Part shown: positions 53,897 through 63,289 of the stretch, piece by piece
How the letters are laid out: each line of letters begins with the position of its first letter
How positions within the stretch are numbered: position 1 is the first letter of the stretch
Assembly: GCF_019351405.1 (NCBI RefSeq)
Contig: NZ_JAHWZX010000007.1
Location: forward strand, 1 to 64,000
Length of the DNA: 64,000 nucleotides
Source of the DNA: Stakelama flava
GTDB taxonomy: Bacteria; Pseudomonadota; Alphaproteobacteria; Sphingomonadales; Sphingomonadaceae
Reading direction: 5' to 3'
The notes under the pieces: generated by a model
What the model saw: only the letters and a program-made list of their open reading frames with translations
What the model was told of the DNA's origin: nothing
Database searches by the model: none
Program-made: the position numbers and the translations under genes

Positions 53897-55633
53897 ATGG
53901 TCTGGTGGAGGAACGCCACCGCTTCTATTCTAGCTTGGGCGGCGGCATCCTCCGCCATTCACGATGTGTTTTTCGGCCCTTCCCTCCAGCCATCAACGGA
54001 GTGCGTCATTTTCCGCGTTGCCCCCCGCCTCGCCCTTTTCGCCACCGTGCTTGCCGCGCTGCCGCCGGTTCAGGCCGCCGCGGCCGATGACACACCCCCC
54101 GCGACCCGCAGCAGCTATAGCGACAGCGCGGTGGATCAGGCGGTTGCCCGGTTTATTCAGACGCGCGGAGACAAACCGTTCTGGATCGTCGACGGCGCGC
54201 CCGGTAAGAACGCCCGTCGGCTGGTCCAACTGCTTCAGCACGCCGATCAGGACGGCCTTGACCCCCAATGGTACAATGCCGCCGACCTTGCGCACCGCAT
54301 CGATCATGTCAGCGACCTTGACTGGGAGCGAAAGCTGGAGACCGACCTCTCCCGCGCGCTGATCGATTATGTTCGCGACGTGCGCTGGGGCGTCGTCAAA
54401 AACCGGATGGACTATACCGACGACAATATCGACTGGCACGTCCCTTCCCCGGCGACGATCCTCGCCTCGGCCGCGGCCGCGCCCGATTTCGTCGAATGGA
54501 TGCATCAGATACGCGGCGTGAACCCGCTATATCGGCGGTTGCGCCTTGCACTGGCACAGATACGCGCGGCGCCCGACGATGCCTATACGACCATCCCGTC
54601 GGGCGACCTCGTCCATCCGGGTGAAAGCGATTCGCGCATCCCGGTGCTGCGCAAACGGCTGGGCGTGACCGTCGCCGACAATTCGGGCGCGAACACGCCG
54701 GACCCGCAACAGGCGCAGGCGAACAATAGCGGGCCAGGCAACACGCTTGATCCGCAAACGGTGCAGGCGCTGAAGAATTTTCAGCGCGCGCATGGCCTGT
54801 CAGCCGATGGGGTCCTCGGGCCGGGTACGCTGGCGATGCTCAACCAGTCGCGCGATGCGCAGATCGATCTGGTCCGTGCGAATATGGAGCGTGCCCGCTG
54901 GCTTCCGCACGGCGCGCTGGGCGCGAAGTTCGTGCTGGTCAATATCCCGCAATATGAGGTGCATATGTATCAGCGCGGCAAGGAGCCGCAGTTGATCAAG
55001 GCCGTTGTCGGCGAAGCGGGCAAGCAAACCCCGCTGATGGTCGACCGGATCGAATATGCGGAGGTGAACCCCTATTGGAACCTACCGCCCGACATCACCG
55101 CGAAGGAGATCGTGCCGGAGGTACAGTCGCACGGCGTCGGCTATCTGCGAAGCAAGGACATGGAGGTCGTTCGCGACTTCAACCCGGACACCAAACCGAT
55201 TTCCCCCGGCAGCGTGTCCTGGACCAAAGCGGCGGCGCTCACACCCAAATTCCTGGTGCGTCAGCGTCCGGGCAAGCAAAATGCGCTGGGGCAGATCAAG
55301 TTCATGTTCCCAAATCCGAATGCGATCTATCTGCACGATACGCCAGCCGATTCGTTGTTTTCACGAAGCGCGCGCGACGACAGCCATGGCTGTGTGCGGC
55401 TCGGCCGTCCGCTCGATTTCGCCGCATGGCTGTTTGACGGTCAGGGCATCGACAAGACCAAATTCCAAAAGCTGATCGCTACCGGAAAGCATCAGAATGT
55501 CGGCCTGAACGGCGCGGTGCCCGTCTATCTCGGCTATTTCACAGCCTGGCCCGATGACAAGGGCAATGTCGCGTTTCAGAAGGACGTTTACGAGCGCGAC
55601 TCCGGCCTGATCGCTGCGATCAAAAAGAGCTGA
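53897..55633 (+). CDS. L,D-transpeptidase (YcbB/LdtD-like)
   Basis: A 578-residue periplasmic enzyme: a hydrophobic segment (RVAPRLALFATVLAALPPVQAAA) serves as signal, a scaffold domain follows, then peptidoglycan-binding repeats (LDPQTVQALKNFQRAHGLSADGVLGPGTLAML) and a YkuD domain with the catalytic HGCVRL (Cys499). It forms 3-3 cross-links in peptidoglycan and is beta-lactam tolerant as a class. The N-terminus is uncertain: ATG 53897 has AGGA ten bases before; GTG 53966 is the next option, closer to the signal. An exact EcfG promoter precedes it. Confidence 0.9.
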   Translation: MVWWRNATASILAWAAASSAIHDVFFGPSLQPSTECVIFRVAPRLALFATVLAALPPVQAAAADDTPPATRSSYSDSAVDQAVARFIQTRGDKPFWIVDGAPGKNARRLVQLLQHADQDGLDPQWYNAADLAHRIDHVSDLDWERKLETDLSRALIDYVRDVRWGVVKNRMDYTDDNIDWHVPSPATILASAAAAPDFVEWMHQIRGVNPLYRRLRLALAQIRAAPDDAYTTIPSGDLVHPGESDSRIPVLRKRLGVTVADNSGANTPDPQQAQANNSGPGNTLDPQTVQALKNFQRAHGLSADGVLGPGTLAMLNQSRDAQIDLVRANMERARWLPHGALGAKFVLVNIPQYEVHMYQRGKEPQLIKAVVGEAGKQTPLMVDRIEYAEVNPYWNLPPDITAKEIVPEVQSHGVGYLRSKDMEVVRDFNPDTKPISPGSVSWTKAAALTPKFLVRQRPGKQNALGQIKFMFPNPNAIYLHDTPADSLFSRSARDDSHGCVRLGRPLDFAAWLFDGQGIDKTKFQKLIATGKHQNVGLNGAVPVYLGYFTAWPDDKGNVAFQKDVYERDSGLIAAIKKS

Positions 55634-55671
55634 TCGCAGGCCGCGGGCAACCAGCCGAAGCGCCGGCCTTC

Positions 55672-55700
55672 TTCCGCCCGCCATGCATTGGCGGGCGGAA
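55672..55700. terminator. Perfect 12-bp hairpin between convergent genes
   Basis: TTCCGCCCGCCA (55672-55683), a 5-base loop and its exact complement (55689-55700) lie in the 73-base gap between the L,D-transpeptidase gene and the S9 peptidase gene. Convergent position and stem strength suggest a bidirectional terminator without a T run. Confidence 0.65.
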
Positions 55701-55706
55701 TATGTC

Positions 55707-57773
55707 CTACTCGGCCACGCCAAGCTGCCAGAGCACGAAGGCGTTTTCCTCCGCCATTTCGCGCAACGATTCCCACCGTCCCGACTTGCCGCCATGGCCC
55801 GCACCCATATTGGTCTTGAGCACCAGCACATTGTCGTCGGTCTTCGTCGCGCGCAGCTTTGCCGCCCATTTCGCCGGTTCCCAATAGGTCACGCGCGGAT
55901 CGTTCAGGCCGCCCGAAATGAACATCGGCGGATAGTTCTTCGCCTCGACATTGTCATAAGGGCTGTACCCGCGAATCAGGTCGAACGCGGCCTTGTCCTC
56001 GATCGGATTGCCCCATTCGGGCCATTCGCCCGGCGTCAGCGGCAGCGTGGCGTCAAGCATGGTGTTGAGCACATCGACGAACGGCACGTCGGCGACGACC
56101 ACGCCCCATAGTTCGGGATTTGAGTTGGCGACGGCACCCATCAGCTCGCCGCCCGCCGACCGCCCGCAAATCGCGATTTTCCCCGGCGCGGTGAAACCGC
56201 GTTCGATCAGTCCCTTTGCGATATCGACGAAATCGTTAAAGCTGTTCGCGCGCTTTTCCAGCTTGCCGTCGTGATACCATTGCTGGCCCAGATCGTCGCC
56301 GCCGCGAATATGGGCGATGGCGAAGGCGACACCGCGATCGAGGAACGACATCCGCCCGGTCGAAAAGCCCGGCGCGACCGCATGGCCATAGGCACCATAG
56401 CCGTACAGATAGAGCTTGCCCGATCCATCGCGCGGGAAATCGGCCGGGTACACGATCGATACCGGCACCATCGTCCCGTCGCGTGCTTCGACCTCCAGTC
56501 GCTCGGTCGCATATTTCGACGCGTCATACCCGCTGGGAATCTCCTGGACTTTCAGCGTCTCCAGCTCGCCGGTCGCAATTGTATAGTCATATACGGTGCC
56601 CGGCGTGACCATCGACTGATAGCCGAGCCGAAGCGTGTCGATGGCATATTCGGGATTGTCGCCCGCGCCCGCGACATAGCTGTCTTCGGGAAAGACGATG
56701 CGATGCGGAGCGATCGCCCGATCATACCGGTGAATCTCGACCTGATCGAGGCCGCGATCACGCCCTTCGACCACAAAGAAATCGGCGAAGCAGGTCACCC
56801 CGGTCATGTAGAAATCGTCGCTCGCGGCGATGCGCTCTTCCCATTGACCGGGCGCATCGATGCTTACCGTCACCAGCCGCCAGTTGGTGTGCACATCATT
56901 TGTGTGGATGAACAAGGTGCCGTCATGTTCCTCGACATCATATTCGCGTCCCGGCTTGCGCGGCGCGACCAGCAGCGGCTTCGCGCCCGGATTATCGGCA
57001 GGCAGCAGATAGACTTCGCTGGTGACATGGTCCCCGGCGGCGATCACCAGCCAGTTGCGCGACTGCGTCTCGCCCACCGACACGCGCCAGCCATCGTCAT
57101 CTTCGTGATACAGTTCGATGTCGTCGGCGGGATCGTCGCCCAGCCGATGCCAGCGGGCATTGTCGGTGCGCCAGTGTTCGTTGGCGAGGCCGTAGAGAAA
57201 TCCCTTCGAATCCGCGGTCCAGATCACGTCCGACAGCACGCCGGGGATCGTATCGGGAAGCAGGTCGCCACTCGCCAGGTCCTTTACCCGGATTTCGAAC
57301 CGCTCCGCCCCGCTATCATCAACGGCATAGGCGAGCAGCCGCCCGTCGGGGCTGACCGAAAAGGCGCCGAGTACGAAATATTCCTTGCCCTCCGCCAGTT
57401 TGGGTTCGTCGAGCAACAACTGGTCCGCGCCGCCCGAAACCGGCTTGCGCCACCAGCGGCGATATTCGCCGCCCTCTTCGAAATCGGTCCAGTAAAGCCA
57501 GTCGCCGTCCTTTTGCGGGACGGTGGCGTCGTCTTCCTTGATCCGCCCGCGCATTTCTTTGAACAGCGTTTCGGCGAGCGGCTGGCGAGGTTCCATCACC
57601 GTTTCATAATAATCGTTCTCCGCCTTCAGATAGCCGAGCACATCGGCATCCTCGACCGGCGCGGGATAGCCCGGCGCGCGAAGCCAGGCCCAGGGATCGT
57701 CGATCGTCGCGCCGTGGCGGGTATAGCTGTGTGGGCGCTGCGCGGCGGCGGGCGGAGTGGGGATATCGTTCAT
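55707..57773 (-). CDS. S9-family serine peptidase (oligopeptidase B-like)
   Basis: A 688-residue prolyl-oligopeptidase-family enzyme: N-terminal beta-propeller starting HSYTRHGATIDDPWAWLRAPGYP, then the alpha/beta-hydrolase domain with catalytic Ser539 in GRSAGGE, Asp in SGGLNDPRV and His in GAGHGGKSGR. Oligopeptidase B cleaves short peptides after basic residues. ATG 57773 is chosen because upstream frame to 58037 lies antisense to the M24 gene's leader. Cytoplasmic by lack of a signal peptide. Confidence 0.94.
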   Translation of the reverse strand: MNDIPTPPAAAQRPHSYTRHGATIDDPWAWLRAPGYPAPVEDADVLGYLKAENDYYETVMEPRQPLAETLFKEMRGRIKEDDATVPQKDGDWLYWTDFEEGGEYRRWWRKPVSGGADQLLLDEPKLAEGKEYFVLGAFSVSPDGRLLAYAVDDSGAERFEIRVKDLASGDLLPDTIPGVLSDVIWTADSKGFLYGLANEHWRTDNARWHRLGDDPADDIELYHEDDDGWRVSVGETQSRNWLVIAAGDHVTSEVYLLPADNPGAKPLLVAPRKPGREYDVEEHDGTLFIHTNDVHTNWRLVTVSIDAPGQWEERIAASDDFYMTGVTCFADFFVVEGRDRGLDQVEIHRYDRAIAPHRIVFPEDSYVAGAGDNPEYAIDTLRLGYQSMVTPGTVYDYTIATGELETLKVQEIPSGYDASKYATERLEVEARDGTMVPVSIVYPADFPRDGSGKLYLYGYGAYGHAVAPGFSTGRMSFLDRGVAFAIAHIRGGDDLGQQWYHDGKLEKRANSFNDFVDIAKGLIERGFTAPGKIAICGRSAGGELMGAVANSNPELWGVVVADVPFVDVLNTMLDATLPLTPGEWPEWGNPIEDKAAFDLIRGYSPYDNVEAKNYPPMFISGGLNDPRVTYWEPAKWAAKLRATKTDDNVLVLKTNMGAGHGGKSGRWESLREMAEENAFVLWQLGVAE

Positions 57774-58029
57774 GGTGGCGCGATGTAGAGCGCCGCGCGA
57801 CGAACGAAAAGCCCGCGCATGATCGCGTGCGCCGCATCCCACCTTCCGCTCGGCCCCGCCAGCCTTCGGATGCGTGCTGGAAATCGCGCGGTTTCTTCCC
57901 ATCTGTAAGTCACGCAGCGTCTGTGTCACAGATATGGGCCGATACTGCCGAAACCGCTGCTTTTCCGCCCGGCACGGTGCGAGCGGCGATTGCGGCGCAG
58001 CCTGTTTCGTTTTTTCAAAGAGGGAGCCG

Positions 58030-59835
58030 ATGTCCACCTATTCCGACCGCCTGAAAGCCCTGCGCGACCAGCTTAAAAACGACCGGCTCGACGGATTCGT
58101 CGTTCCGCTGACCGATGAACATATGAGCGAATATGTCGGCGAATATGCGCAGCGGCTGGCCTGGCTGACCGGGTTTCAGGGTTCGGCGGGCAACGCCGTC
58201 GTCCTTCCCGAAGCGGCGGCGATCTTCACCGACGGCCGCTATACGCTGCAGGTACGCGAACAGGTTTCGGCCGACGACTGGCAATATGTGCCGGTGCCGC
58301 AGGAAAGCATCGCGGGCTGGCTGTCCGAACATGCGCCCGAAGGCGGCCGGATCGGCTATGACCCCTGGCTCCACACCCGCGACTGGGTGAAGGAGGCGAC
58401 GAAAGCGCTGGCCGAACGCGGCGCCGAACTGGTCGCGGTGACCGCCAATCCGATCGACGCGATCTGGGCCGATCACCCCACCCCTTCGCTGGCGAAACTG
58501 ACCGTCCATTCGGACGACGCCGCCGGGCGGTCGAGCGCCGACAAGCGGCAGGAGATCGCCGACTGGCTGGCGACGCGAAAGGCGGATGCGGTGGTGCTCT
58601 CCGCGCTCGATTCGATCGCCTGGGCTTTCAACATTCGCGGCGCAGACGTCGATCACACGCCGGTCGCGCTCAGCTATGCGCTCGTCCATGCCGACGGCAC
58701 CGCCGATTTCTATGTCGCGGCCGAAAAGATGACCGATGCGGTCGCCCAGCATCTCGGCAACGCCGTGCGCGTGCACAACCGCGCCGATTTCGGTGAGGCG
58801 CTGAAAGGCTTTTCGGGCAAGCGCGTCGCGGCCGATCCCGAACGCGCGGTCGCCGCAATTTTCGACGGGCTTGATGCGGGCGGCGCGAAAATCCTTTCGG
58901 TGCGCGATCCGGTCGTGCTCGCCAAGGCGCTGAAAAACCCGGCGGAGGTCGCCGGACACCGCGCCGCGCAGACACGCGACGGCGCCGCGATCGTCCGGTT
59001 CCTGCGCTGGGTCAGCGAAACCGCGCCCGGCGGCGGGGTGACCGAACTCGACTGTGTCGAAAAGCTGAAGGCGTTTCGCGAGGAAACCGGCCTTTTGAAG
59101 GATAGTTCGTTCGATACCATTTCCGGCGCGGGCGCGCACGGCGCAAGCCCGCATTACCGGGTTGATGAAAAATCGAACGCCGAACTGAAGCGCGGCGAAC
59201 TGTATCTGGTCGACTCGGGCGGGCAATATGAAGACGGCACCACCGACATCACCCGCGTCCTGCCGATCGGCGAACCCACCGCCGAAATGCGCGACCGCTT
59301 CACCCGCGTGCTAAAAGGGCATATCGCGATCGACGTCGCCCAATGGCCCGAAGGCGTTACCGGCGGCCAGCTCGATTCGTTCGCGCGCCGCCCGCTATGG
59401 GAAGTGGGCCTTGATTACGCGCACGGCACTGGCCACGGCGTCGGCGCGTTCCTGGCCGTGCATGAAGGGCCGCAGCGGATCGCTTCGCCCAACTATGCCG
59501 GGTCCGGCCAGTCCGAACCGCTTCGCGCGGGCATGATCTGTTCTAACGAACCGGGTTATTACAAGGCGGGCGAATACGGCATCCGGATCGAGAACCTGTT
59601 GCTGATCGTCGAACGCACGCTGGACGACGGCACCAAAGTGCTCGGTTTCGACACGCTTACCTGGGCGCCGATCGAGCGCGACCTGATTGATCCCGCACTT
59701 TTGACCGAAGACGAGCTGGATTGGCTAAATAGCTATCATGCGCGGGTACTGGAAATCATCGGCCCGCTCCTTGCAGGAGAGGACCTGGCATGGCTGAAAC
59801 AAAAATGCGCGCCGATCGCGCGTTCGGCTTCATAA
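58030..59835 (+). CDS. Aminopeptidase P family protein (M24)
   Basis: A 601-residue metallopeptidase: two N-terminal creatinase-like domains (DGFVVPLTDEHMSEYVGEY, LTGFQGSAGNAVVL) and the C-terminal pita-bread domain with metal ligands in LVDSGGQYEDGTTDITR, GTGHGVGAFLAVHEGP, CSNEPGYYKAGEYGIRIEN. It removes N-terminal residues before proline. AGGGAG precedes ATG 58030. The 600-residue size matches the eukaryote-like APP1 form. Confidence 0.94.
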   Translation: MSTYSDRLKALRDQLKNDRLDGFVVPLTDEHMSEYVGEYAQRLAWLTGFQGSAGNAVVLPEAAAIFTDGRYTLQVREQVSADDWQYVPVPQESIAGWLSEHAPEGGRIGYDPWLHTRDWVKEATKALAERGAELVAVTANPIDAIWADHPTPSLAKLTVHSDDAAGRSSADKRQEIADWLATRKADAVVLSALDSIAWAFNIRGADVDHTPVALSYALVHADGTADFYVAAEKMTDAVAQHLGNAVRVHNRADFGEALKGFSGKRVAADPERAVAAIFDGLDAGGAKILSVRDPVVLAKALKNPAEVAGHRAAQTRDGAAIVRFLRWVSETAPGGGVTELDCVEKLKAFREETGLLKDSSFDTISGAGAHGASPHYRVDEKSNAELKRGELYLVDSGGQYEDGTTDITRVLPIGEPTAEMRDRFTRVLKGHIAIDVAQWPEGVTGGQLDSFARRPLWEVGLDYAHGTGHGVGAFLAVHEGPQRIASPNYAGSGQSEPLRAGMICSNEPGYYKAGEYGIRIENLLLIVERTLDDGTKVLGFDTLTWAPIERDLIDPALLTEDELDWLNSYHARVLEIIGPLLAGEDLAWLKQKCAPIARSAS

Positions 59836-59924
59836 TGGCGACGGGGTGTTTCGGGGCGGCGCTGTTCGTCGCCTATTCGTCCGGCGACTGGCTTTTGTCG
59901 CTGGGCGGCGTCTTCGCCCCCTGA
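59790..59924 (+). CDS. Possible small single-pass membrane protein (44 residues)
   Basis: A frame starting ATG 59790 overlaps the end of the M24 gene and reads AFGFIMATGCFGAALFVAYS, a membrane-helix-like stretch, with AGGAGAGG about six bases before the ATG. It is too short for certainty; a second ATG lies at 59805. It overlaps the convergent small gene at 59873-60019 by 52 bases, which weakens the case. Confidence 0.4.
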   Translation: MAETKMRADRAFGFIMATGCFGAALFVAYSSGDWLLSLGGVFAP

Positions 59925-60019
59925 TCGCTTTTCAGTTCGCGGGCCTGCGCCTTTCGCCGGCGCAGGTTCGCACGCAACGCTTCGCTGAGCCGCGCCTGCT
60001 TTTCGTCCTTGTCTGCCAT
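59873..60019 (-). CDS. Small basic protein, unknown (48 residues)
   Basis: Reads MADKDEKQARLSEALRANLRRRKAQARELKSD and ends SPDE. The ARLSEALRANLRRRKAQAR core is familiar from short hypothetical proteins of sphingomonads, as I recall them. It is highly charged with one basic helix; function is unknown. The frame is open to 60073, but ATG 60019 is the conserved-looking start. It lies just before tRNA-Thr on the opposite strand. Confidence 0.65.
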   Translation of the reverse strand: MADKDEKQARLSEALRANLRRRKAQARELKSDQGAKTPPSDKSQSPDE

Positions 60020-60110
60020 CACTTTGGGATAAACCGGACAGCCCCGGCTTGACAATCGGGTGCGCACCTGCACATAGGCCGCCTCCGCCGGAAACCCGGT
60101 TTCCGCGAAC

Positions 60111-60185
<75 letters not shown>

Positions 60186-60258
60186 TTTCCTCATCCCGGT
60201 CCGGAATTACCCCTCGGGCATTGCCCGACCGCCGCGAAGCGCCTAACCGCCGGGGCGC

Positions 60259-61383
60259 ATGGCCTTGCTTTCCCGCTATCACGACCATCTTGCCGCGCTT
60301 GAAGCGCAGGCGCGGCGCCGCGCGCTCGCGCCACGCGCGGGAATTGATTTCGCTTCGAACGATTATCTCGGGCTGGCGGGCGACCCGCGCCTTGCCGATG
60401 CGGCGCGCGCCGCGCTTGACCGGAGGGTAGCGACCGGATCGGGCGGATCGCGGCTGTTGCGAGGCAACGACCCAGAACATGAAGCGCTGGAGAGGGAGGC
60501 CGCCGCGTTCTTCGCTGCCGAAGCGGCGCTGTTCGTTTCCAGCGGGTTCGCCGCCAATGCCGCCGCGCTTTCCACGCTGCCCCAAACGGGCGACCATGTT
60601 TTTGCCGACGAACTGATCCATGCCAGCATGCATGAAGGGCTTCGCCTCGCGCGATGCGGGTATAGCCTGTTGCCCCACAACGATGCGGATGCGGTTGCCG
60701 ACGCCATCGCTGCCTGGCGCGCGGGCGGCGGCATCGGGACGCCGTGGATCGCGGTCGAGAGCCTGTATTCGATGGATGGCGACCGCGCGCCGCTGGCCGA
60801 TCTGGCGGAAATAGCGGCACGCCATGATGCAATGCTGCTGGTAGACGAAGCACATGCCGCCGGGGTGTTCGGCGATGCCGGGCGGGGCCTTGCCGCCGCC
60901 TTCGCCCCTTCCCCGAACCTTGTCCGGCTGGTGACGCTGGGCAAGGCCTATGGCTGCGAAGGGGCGCTGCTGCTGCTTCCCGCCGTGCTGAAGGATATGC
61001 TGATCAACCGCGCGCGCGGCGTGATCTTCACCACCGCCCCTTCGCCGTTGATGGCGGCGGTGGCGCGCGGCGCGATCGCGACCGTCGCCGCCGATGCGGA
61101 GCGACGCGCCCGGTTGTTCGCGCTTGCCCGGCACGCCGGCGCTTCGCTCGCACCGCTGGGGGTGGCAATCTCCGGTTCGCAGATCCTGCCGCTCGTCATC
61201 GGCGAAGATGCGCGAACGATGGCGGTGGCGGAGCGCGTGCAGGCCGCGGGTTTCGACGTTCGCGGCATCCGCCCGCCCACCGTTCCGCCTGGCACCGCGC
61301 GGCTGCGCATCTCGATCACCTGCAATATCGGCGAGAGCGATATCGATGCGCTCGCCGACACGATCGAAAAGGCACTGGCATGA
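60259..61383 (+). CDS. bioF: 8-amino-7-oxononanoate synthase
   Basis: A 374-residue PLP enzyme of biotin synthesis that condenses pimeloyl-ACP with alanine. Signatures are [58 protein letters not shown] and Schiff-base Lys229 in TLGKAYG. The stop overlaps the bioD start (ATGA). First gene of bioF-bioD-bioA; bioB is not in this window. Confidence 0.95.
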   Translation: MALLSRYHDHLAALEAQARRRALAPRAGIDFASNDYLGLAGDPRLADAARAALDRRVATGSGGSRLLRGNDPEHEALEREAAAFFAAEAALFVSSGFAANAAALSTLPQTGDHVFADELIHASMHEGLRLARCGYSLLPHNDADAVADAIAAWRAGGGIGTPWIAVESLYSMDGDRAPLADLAEIAARHDAMLLVDEAHAAGVFGDAGRGLAAAFAPSPNLVRLVTLGKAYGCEGALLLLPAVLKDMLINRARGVIFTTAPSPLMAAVARGAIATVAADAERRARLFALARHAGASLAPLGVAISGSQILPLVIGEDARTMAVAERVQAAGFDVRGIRPPTVPPGTARLRISITCNIGESDIDALADTIEKALA

Positions 61384-61994
61384 ACCCGATCATCGTAACC
61401 GGCACCGACACCGATATCGGCAAGACCGTCTTTGCCGCCGCGCTGACCGGCGCGCTTCGTGCCGCCTATTGGAAGCCGGTTCAGTCCGGCCTCGCCGATG
61501 GCGAGGATGCCGACACGGTCGAGCGGCTCACCGGCATTACGCCGCTGCCAAGCGCCTATCGCCTGATCACCCCCTGCTCACCGCACCGCGCGGCGGAGAT
61601 TGACGGGGTGGTGATCGATGACGCCGCGCTTGCGCTTCCACAAATGGACGGCGCGCTGGTGGTCGAGGGTGCGGGCGGCGTACTGGTCCCGGTGCGCCGC
61701 AATCTGCTGTTCGCCGATCTGTTCGCGCGCTGGAACGCGCCGGTCGTGCTGGTCGCGCGCACCGGCCTCGGCACGATCAACCATAGCCTGCTCAGCATAG
61801 AGGCGCTGCGCACGCGCGGCGTGCCAATCCTCGGCATCGCGTTCGTCGGCGACAGCGAGCCCGACAGCGAAACGACGATCGCCGAAATCGGTCGGGTAAA
61901 GCGGCTCGGCCGCCTGCCGATGCTCGATCCGCTCACCCTCGACGCGCTGGCGCGCGCTTTCACCGATCATTTCGATAAAGCGGACTTTCGATGA
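61380..61994 (+). CDS. bioD: Dethiobiotin synthetase
   Basis: A 204-residue ATP-dependent carboxylase: P-loop GTDTDIGKT (8-16), [22 protein letters not shown] and [19 protein letters not shown]. It closes the ureido ring of dethiobiotin. The ATG overlaps bioF and the stop overlaps bioA, both by ATGA, so translation is coupled along the operon. Confidence 0.95.
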   Translation: MNPIIVTGTDTDIGKTVFAAALTGALRAAYWKPVQSGLADGEDADTVERLTGITPLPSAYRLITPCSPHRAAEIDGVVIDDAALALPQMDGALVVEGAGGVLVPVRRNLLFADLFARWNAPVVLVARTGLGTINHSLLSIEALRTRGVPILGIAFVGDSEPDSETTIAEIGRVKRLGRLPMLDPLTLDALARAFTDHFDKADFR

Positions 61995-63250
61995 CCCCTT
62001 CCCCCGTCTGGCACCCCTTCACCCAGCATGGGCTGGAGGAACCCATCCCGCGAATCGTGAGCGCATCTGGGGCCGAGTTGTGGGACGGCGACGGCAAACG
62101 CTATCTCGACGCGATCTCGTCCTGGTGGGTGACGACGCACGGCCATTGCCATCCGCGCATCACCGCCGCGATCGCCGAACAGGCGGGAAAACTCGATCAG
62201 GTGATCTTCGCAGGCTTCACCCACGACCCGGCGGAGGAAGTCGCCGCGGGGTTGCTCGACCTGTTCCCCGCACCGCTCGCCCATGCCTTTTTTTCCGACA
62301 GCGGGTCGACTGCGGTCGAGGTGGGGTTGAAAATGGCGCTCGGCTTCTGGGCGAACCGGGGCGAAGCGCGCAGCCGCATCGCGGTGATGGAACACAGCTA
62401 TCACGGCGACACGGTGGGCGGCATGTCGGTGGGCGCGCGCGGCGTGTTCAACCGCGCCTATCAGCCGCTATTGTTCGACGTCGCCACCCTGCCCTTCCCC
62501 GCAGCGGGCGCGCAGCAGGAAACGCTCGATGCGCTGGAGGCCCAATGCAGCGGCCCCGATCCGCTCGCCGCGCTGATCGTCGAACCGCTGGTGCTCGGCG
62601 CGGGCGGAATGTTGATGTACGATGCCGCCACCCTTGCCGCGATGCGGGCGATATGCGCGCGCCACGATGTATTGTTCATCGCCGATGAAGTGATGACCGG
62701 ATGGGGCCGCACCGGCACGCTGTCGGCGTGCGAACAGGCGGATGTCGTGCCCGACATCATGTGCCTGTCGAAAGGAATCACCGGCGGCGCGGTGCCGCTT
62801 GCCGTGACGCTGGCGACGCCCGCCCTGTTCGACGCGCACTGGTCGAGCGACAAGGCGAAGATGTTCTTTCATTCGTCGAGCTATACCGCCAATCCCATCG
62901 CCTGCGCCGCCGCCGCCGCGAACCTCGCCATCTGGCGCGACGAGCCGGTGCGTGAGCGGATCGCCGATCTCTGCACGCGTCAGGGCGAGCGGCTCGCCCG
63001 GCTCGCGGCGCTGCCCGGCGTGCATGGCGCGCGTCAGGCGGGAACGATCACCGCGCTGGAAATCGGCAATGCGGCGGGGGCGTATCTTTCGGACCTCGGC
63101 CCCCAGCTCAGCGCGCTGTTCCGCTCGCGCGGCGTCCTGCTCCGCCCGCTCGGCAACACCGTCTATGTCATGCCGCCCTATTGCACGACCGAAGCACAGC
63201 TCGACGAAATCTACGCAGCGATCGAAGCGGGTCTCGACCTGCTGGGCTGA
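61991..63250 (+). CDS. bioA: Adenosylmethionine-8-amino-7-oxononanoate aminotransferase
   Basis: A 419-residue aminotransferase: WHPFTQHG at the start is the BioA signature, then [65 protein letters not shown] and Schiff-base Lys261 in CLSKGITGG. It moves the amino group of S-adenosylmethionine to 8-amino-7-oxononanoate. Last gene of the visible bio unit. Confidence 0.96.
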   Translation: MTPSPVWHPFTQHGLEEPIPRIVSASGAELWDGDGKRYLDAISSWWVTTHGHCHPRITAAIAEQAGKLDQVIFAGFTHDPAEEVAAGLLDLFPAPLAHAFFSDSGSTAVEVGLKMALGFWANRGEARSRIAVMEHSYHGDTVGGMSVGARGVFNRAYQPLLFDVATLPFPAAGAQQETLDALEAQCSGPDPLAALIVEPLVLGAGGMLMYDAATLAAMRAICARHDVLFIADEVMTGWGRTGTLSACEQADVVPDIMCLSKGITGGAVPLAVTLATPALFDAHWSSDKAKMFFHSSSYTANPIACAAAAANLAIWRDEPVRERIADLCTRQGERLARLAALPGVHGARQAGTITALEIGNAAGAYLSDLGPQLSALFRSRGVLLRPLGNTVYVMPPYCTTEAQLDEIYAAIEAGLDLLG

Positions 63251-63289
63251 ACTGGAAAACGGTTCGTTTCAAACGAAGCGAAGCAACGC

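Noticed and set aside
56271..57788. A 505-residue plus-strand frame antisense to the S9 peptidase
   Set aside because: No family features; the peptidase with its catalytic triad occupies the other strand.
63263..63277. Palindrome TTCGTTT-C-AAACGAA between bioA and murA
   Set aside because: A one-base centre cannot form a hairpin loop, and no regulator is known to me for it; may be chance.
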